NCBI GenBank assembly: GCA_945897755.1
Contig: CAMDGH010000001.1
Coordinates: 1-64,000 of the forward strand
From: Chryseobacterium gleum
GTDB lineage: Bacteria; Bacteroidota; Bacteroidia; Flavobacteriales_D; Crocinitomicaceae
Reading direction: 5' to 3'
Length of the DNA: 64,000 bases
Of the stretch, positions 61,955 to 64,000 are shown one piece after another; positions within the stretch are counted from its first letter, which is position 1, and each line of letters starts with the position of its first letter. The position numbers and the translations under genes are program-made. The notes under the pieces are model-generated. The model was given only the letters and a program-made list of their open reading frames with translations, was not told the origin of the DNA and made no database searches.

Positions 61955-63733
61955 ATGGGAGGTGGTAATGAAAGTCCAAGGCAAAAAATGATTGGTATGA
62001 TGTACCTTGTTTTGACTGCGCTTTTAGCATTAAATGTATCAAAATCAATTTTAGAAGCGTTTGTAGCTATTGAAGAGAATATTCAGGTTGCAAACGAGAA
62101 TGAGTATGCGCGTGGCCAGGAAAAAAAAGGTCAACTAGAAGAAGTTGCGAATGATAAGACTGTTCCTGCTAATGCTGAGAAAGCATTAAAATACCTTAAA
62201 GATGTTGAATCCATTGATAAGTTAACTGCTGAGATGATTGTTTTAATTGATAATTGTAAATTAGAAATTATGACTGCTTGTCAAGAAGCAATCACAAAAG
62301 ATGGAAAAAATGCACCTGGAGTTCCAGAAGAAGAAGGACTTATTCATACACCTTATGATGCGAAAAAAGCCCCTTGTAAACCAATACGAATGCATTTAGC
62401 GCATGTCCAAGGTGCTGATAAGTACGACGAACCAATGTTTGTAATGGGGATTGCAGACTCACCTGTAACACCTGTTAAAAGAGGTAAAGAGCTTTGGGAT
62501 AAATACAATGAGTACAGAAAAAAAATTATTGAACTTACTGTTAAGAGTGCTTCTAAAGAAGGTAAAGCATATAGTTTAAAAGTTGCTGAGATTGATAAAT
62601 TTAAGGATGCTACTGATCTTAATAAGCAAGTAGATAAAATGTTTGAAAAAGGTATTGTTTCTCCAGATGAAATTGATGAATTAAAAAAAATATATAAGTC
62701 ACTATCCAAAAACAAAATGGTTGAAGGTCATGACCAAGAGGTTCACTGGATAGGTAAAACGTTTGATCATAATCCACAAGTTGCAGGAATTGCTTCATTG
62801 TCTTCTGTTGAAAAAGAAGTTTTAACTGCGCGTGCTGATGCTATTGCTTTAATAAGAAGTCGTGTTGGTGGTGGGGATTATTCTTTTAACAAAGTTCAAG
62901 GTTTTGCTTTTGGACCTTCTATTGCCAATAGTGGTGCTGAAGTAGAGATTTCTGTAATGATGGCTGCTTTCGATTCGGATAAGCAACCTGAAGTTAAAGC
63001 GAATGGTGCTAGATTAAAAGGAGCTCCTAAAGATGGTATTGGTGTCGTTATTGCCAATGTTAGTGGTAGTGGAGAAATGAAACTTTCAGGTCAGGTTGGA
63101 ATAGCTAAAAAAAGTGGAGAAATGAAGTATATGCCATGGGAACATACCATTAAGATTATGAAACCAGAAGGGTCAGTAACATTACCAGAAATGATGGTTA
63201 TGTATGAAAACTATGAAAATAAAGTTTTTGGTGTAGCTTCTGGTTATGAGTCTACTTCTTTAAGTGGTGAGGGTTGTGTTATATCAGGTGGATCTAATTT
63301 CGATGGTAAACCATGTTCTATTGCTAAACCTACAGTTAAATCACCAGGTAATTGCTATATTACAGTTTCCGGTAAAAATTCAATTAATAATGAGACTAAA
63401 TCCTTAGGTAAATTTGCTTTCAGAATTAAGCCTTTACCAAGAGCGGATGTTTTTATTGGTGGATTACCTAGTGGAAGTAAGATTTCAACTGTACCAGGTA
63501 TTCTTTCTTCTGGTTTTCCAAAAGATGCACTCCTTCAGATTCCTTCTCAAGTAATATCTTGGTCATTAAAAATCAAAGGAGTGCCTCCTTTAAAAGGCGA
63601 CGGAGCTTCTCTGTCTGCTGCTGCAATTAACACCTTAAAAACCCTTAAATCTGGAGATCCCGTTATGTTTGACTGTACAGTTTTGCAAAAAGGAACTACT
63701 TTTAATAAAACAGCAGCTTTTACTATTAAATAG
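61955..63733 (+). CDS. gldM: Gliding motility / T9SS protein GldM (PorM)
   Basis: 592 aa; GNESPRQKMIGMMYLVLTALLALNVSKSILEAFVAIEENI. Confidence 0.95.
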   Translation: MGGGNESPRQKMIGMMYLVLTALLALNVSKSILEAFVAIEENIQVANENEYARGQEKKGQLEEVANDKTVPANAEKALKYLKDVESIDKLTAEMIVLIDNCKLEIMTACQEAITKDGKNAPGVPEEEGLIHTPYDAKKAPCKPIRMHLAHVQGADKYDEPMFVMGIADSPVTPVKRGKELWDKYNEYRKKIIELTVKSASKEGKAYSLKVAEIDKFKDATDLNKQVDKMFEKGIVSPDEIDELKKIYKSLSKNKMVEGHDQEVHWIGKTFDHNPQVAGIASLSSVEKEVLTARADAIALIRSRVGGGDYSFNKVQGFAFGPSIANSGAEVEISVMMAAFDSDKQPEVKANGARLKGAPKDGIGVVIANVSGSGEMKLSGQVGIAKKSGEMKYMPWEHTIKIMKPEGSVTLPEMMVMYENYENKVFGVASGYESTSLSGEGCVISGGSNFDGKPCSIAKPTVKSPGNCYITVSGKNSINNETKSLGKFAFRIKPLPRADVFIGGLPSGSKISTVPGILSSGFPKDALLQIPSQVISWSLKIKGVPPLKGDGASLSAAAINTLKTLKSGDPVMFDCTVLQKGTTFNKTAAFTIK

Positions 63734-63754
63734 TTATTTTTAATACAATACATT

Positions 63755-64000
63755 ATGAAAAAGTTATTTTTATTTTTAACAATATGTTCAATTCAAATTG
63801 TTTTTTCTCAAGGGAAACCTTATAATGATGATGTTAAAACGATAAAAGGTGGACCTATTAATGTGCCCGAAATTACGAATACAGAAAAGAATCAACTCGG
63901 AGTTCACATCGAAAAAGAATCATATAATAATAATGGTTCTGAATTTCAAGGTACTAATGATGGTATTATTGATGGTGTTTTTATTAAGGAAAATATTCCT
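63755..64000 (+). CDS. gldN: Gliding motility / T9SS protein GldN (PorN), truncated by window end
   Basis: ATG at 63755, signal peptide MKKLFLFLTICSIQIVFSQG, frame open to 64000; position after gldM. Confidence 0.85.
   Translation, partial: MKKLFLFLTICSIQIVFSQGKPYNDDVKTIKGGPINVPEITNTEKNQLGVHIEKESYNNNGSEFQGTNDGIIDGVFIKENIP

Overview
This 64 kb window is an AT-rich chromosomal segment from a Bacteroidota member, probably Flavobacteriales. That placement rests on TAnnTTTG-type -7 boxes, T9SS/gliding genes and RpoB/RpoC type; the species is not determined. From left to right it contains: (1) the 3' end of a repetitive secreted T9SS cargo protein with near-identical 237-bp repeats; (2) a methionine-salvage cluster mtnD-mtnC-mtnA; (3) DUF2851, SPFH and DUF3108 genes; (4) a MITE-like inverted-repeat element; (5) a tetR-tolC-adaptor-RND efflux operon with a candidate operator; (6) an rmlD-like reductase, an NSS transporter with an unlisted MetS-like small ORF, HhH protein, apt, acyl-CoA dehydrogenase, rpsU, xerC and hpf; (7) tRNA-Thr/Tyr/Gly/Thr, tuf, tRNA-Trp, secE, nusG, rplKAJL, rpoBC; (8) DUF3467, a coiled-coil protein, zapA and rny; (9) a Wzx/Wzy-type surface polysaccharide locus; (10) an MGMT-like gene, an epimerase, groEL/groES, secG, lptE, a sigma-54 regulator and miaB; (11) topA, an arginase-fold protein, a PorP/SprF-like gene and gldK-L-M-N (T9SS core, gldN truncated by the window end). 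Most of the content is conserved housekeeping. The best leads are the arginase-fold protein beside the T9SS genes, which has lost three metal ligands; a canonical terminator hairpin that contains the likely xerC start codon; the small coiled-coil gene next to zapA; the MITE-like element; the TetR operator; and GldK with a long acidic insertion. I found no convincing novel defence or mobile system and no CRISPR array.
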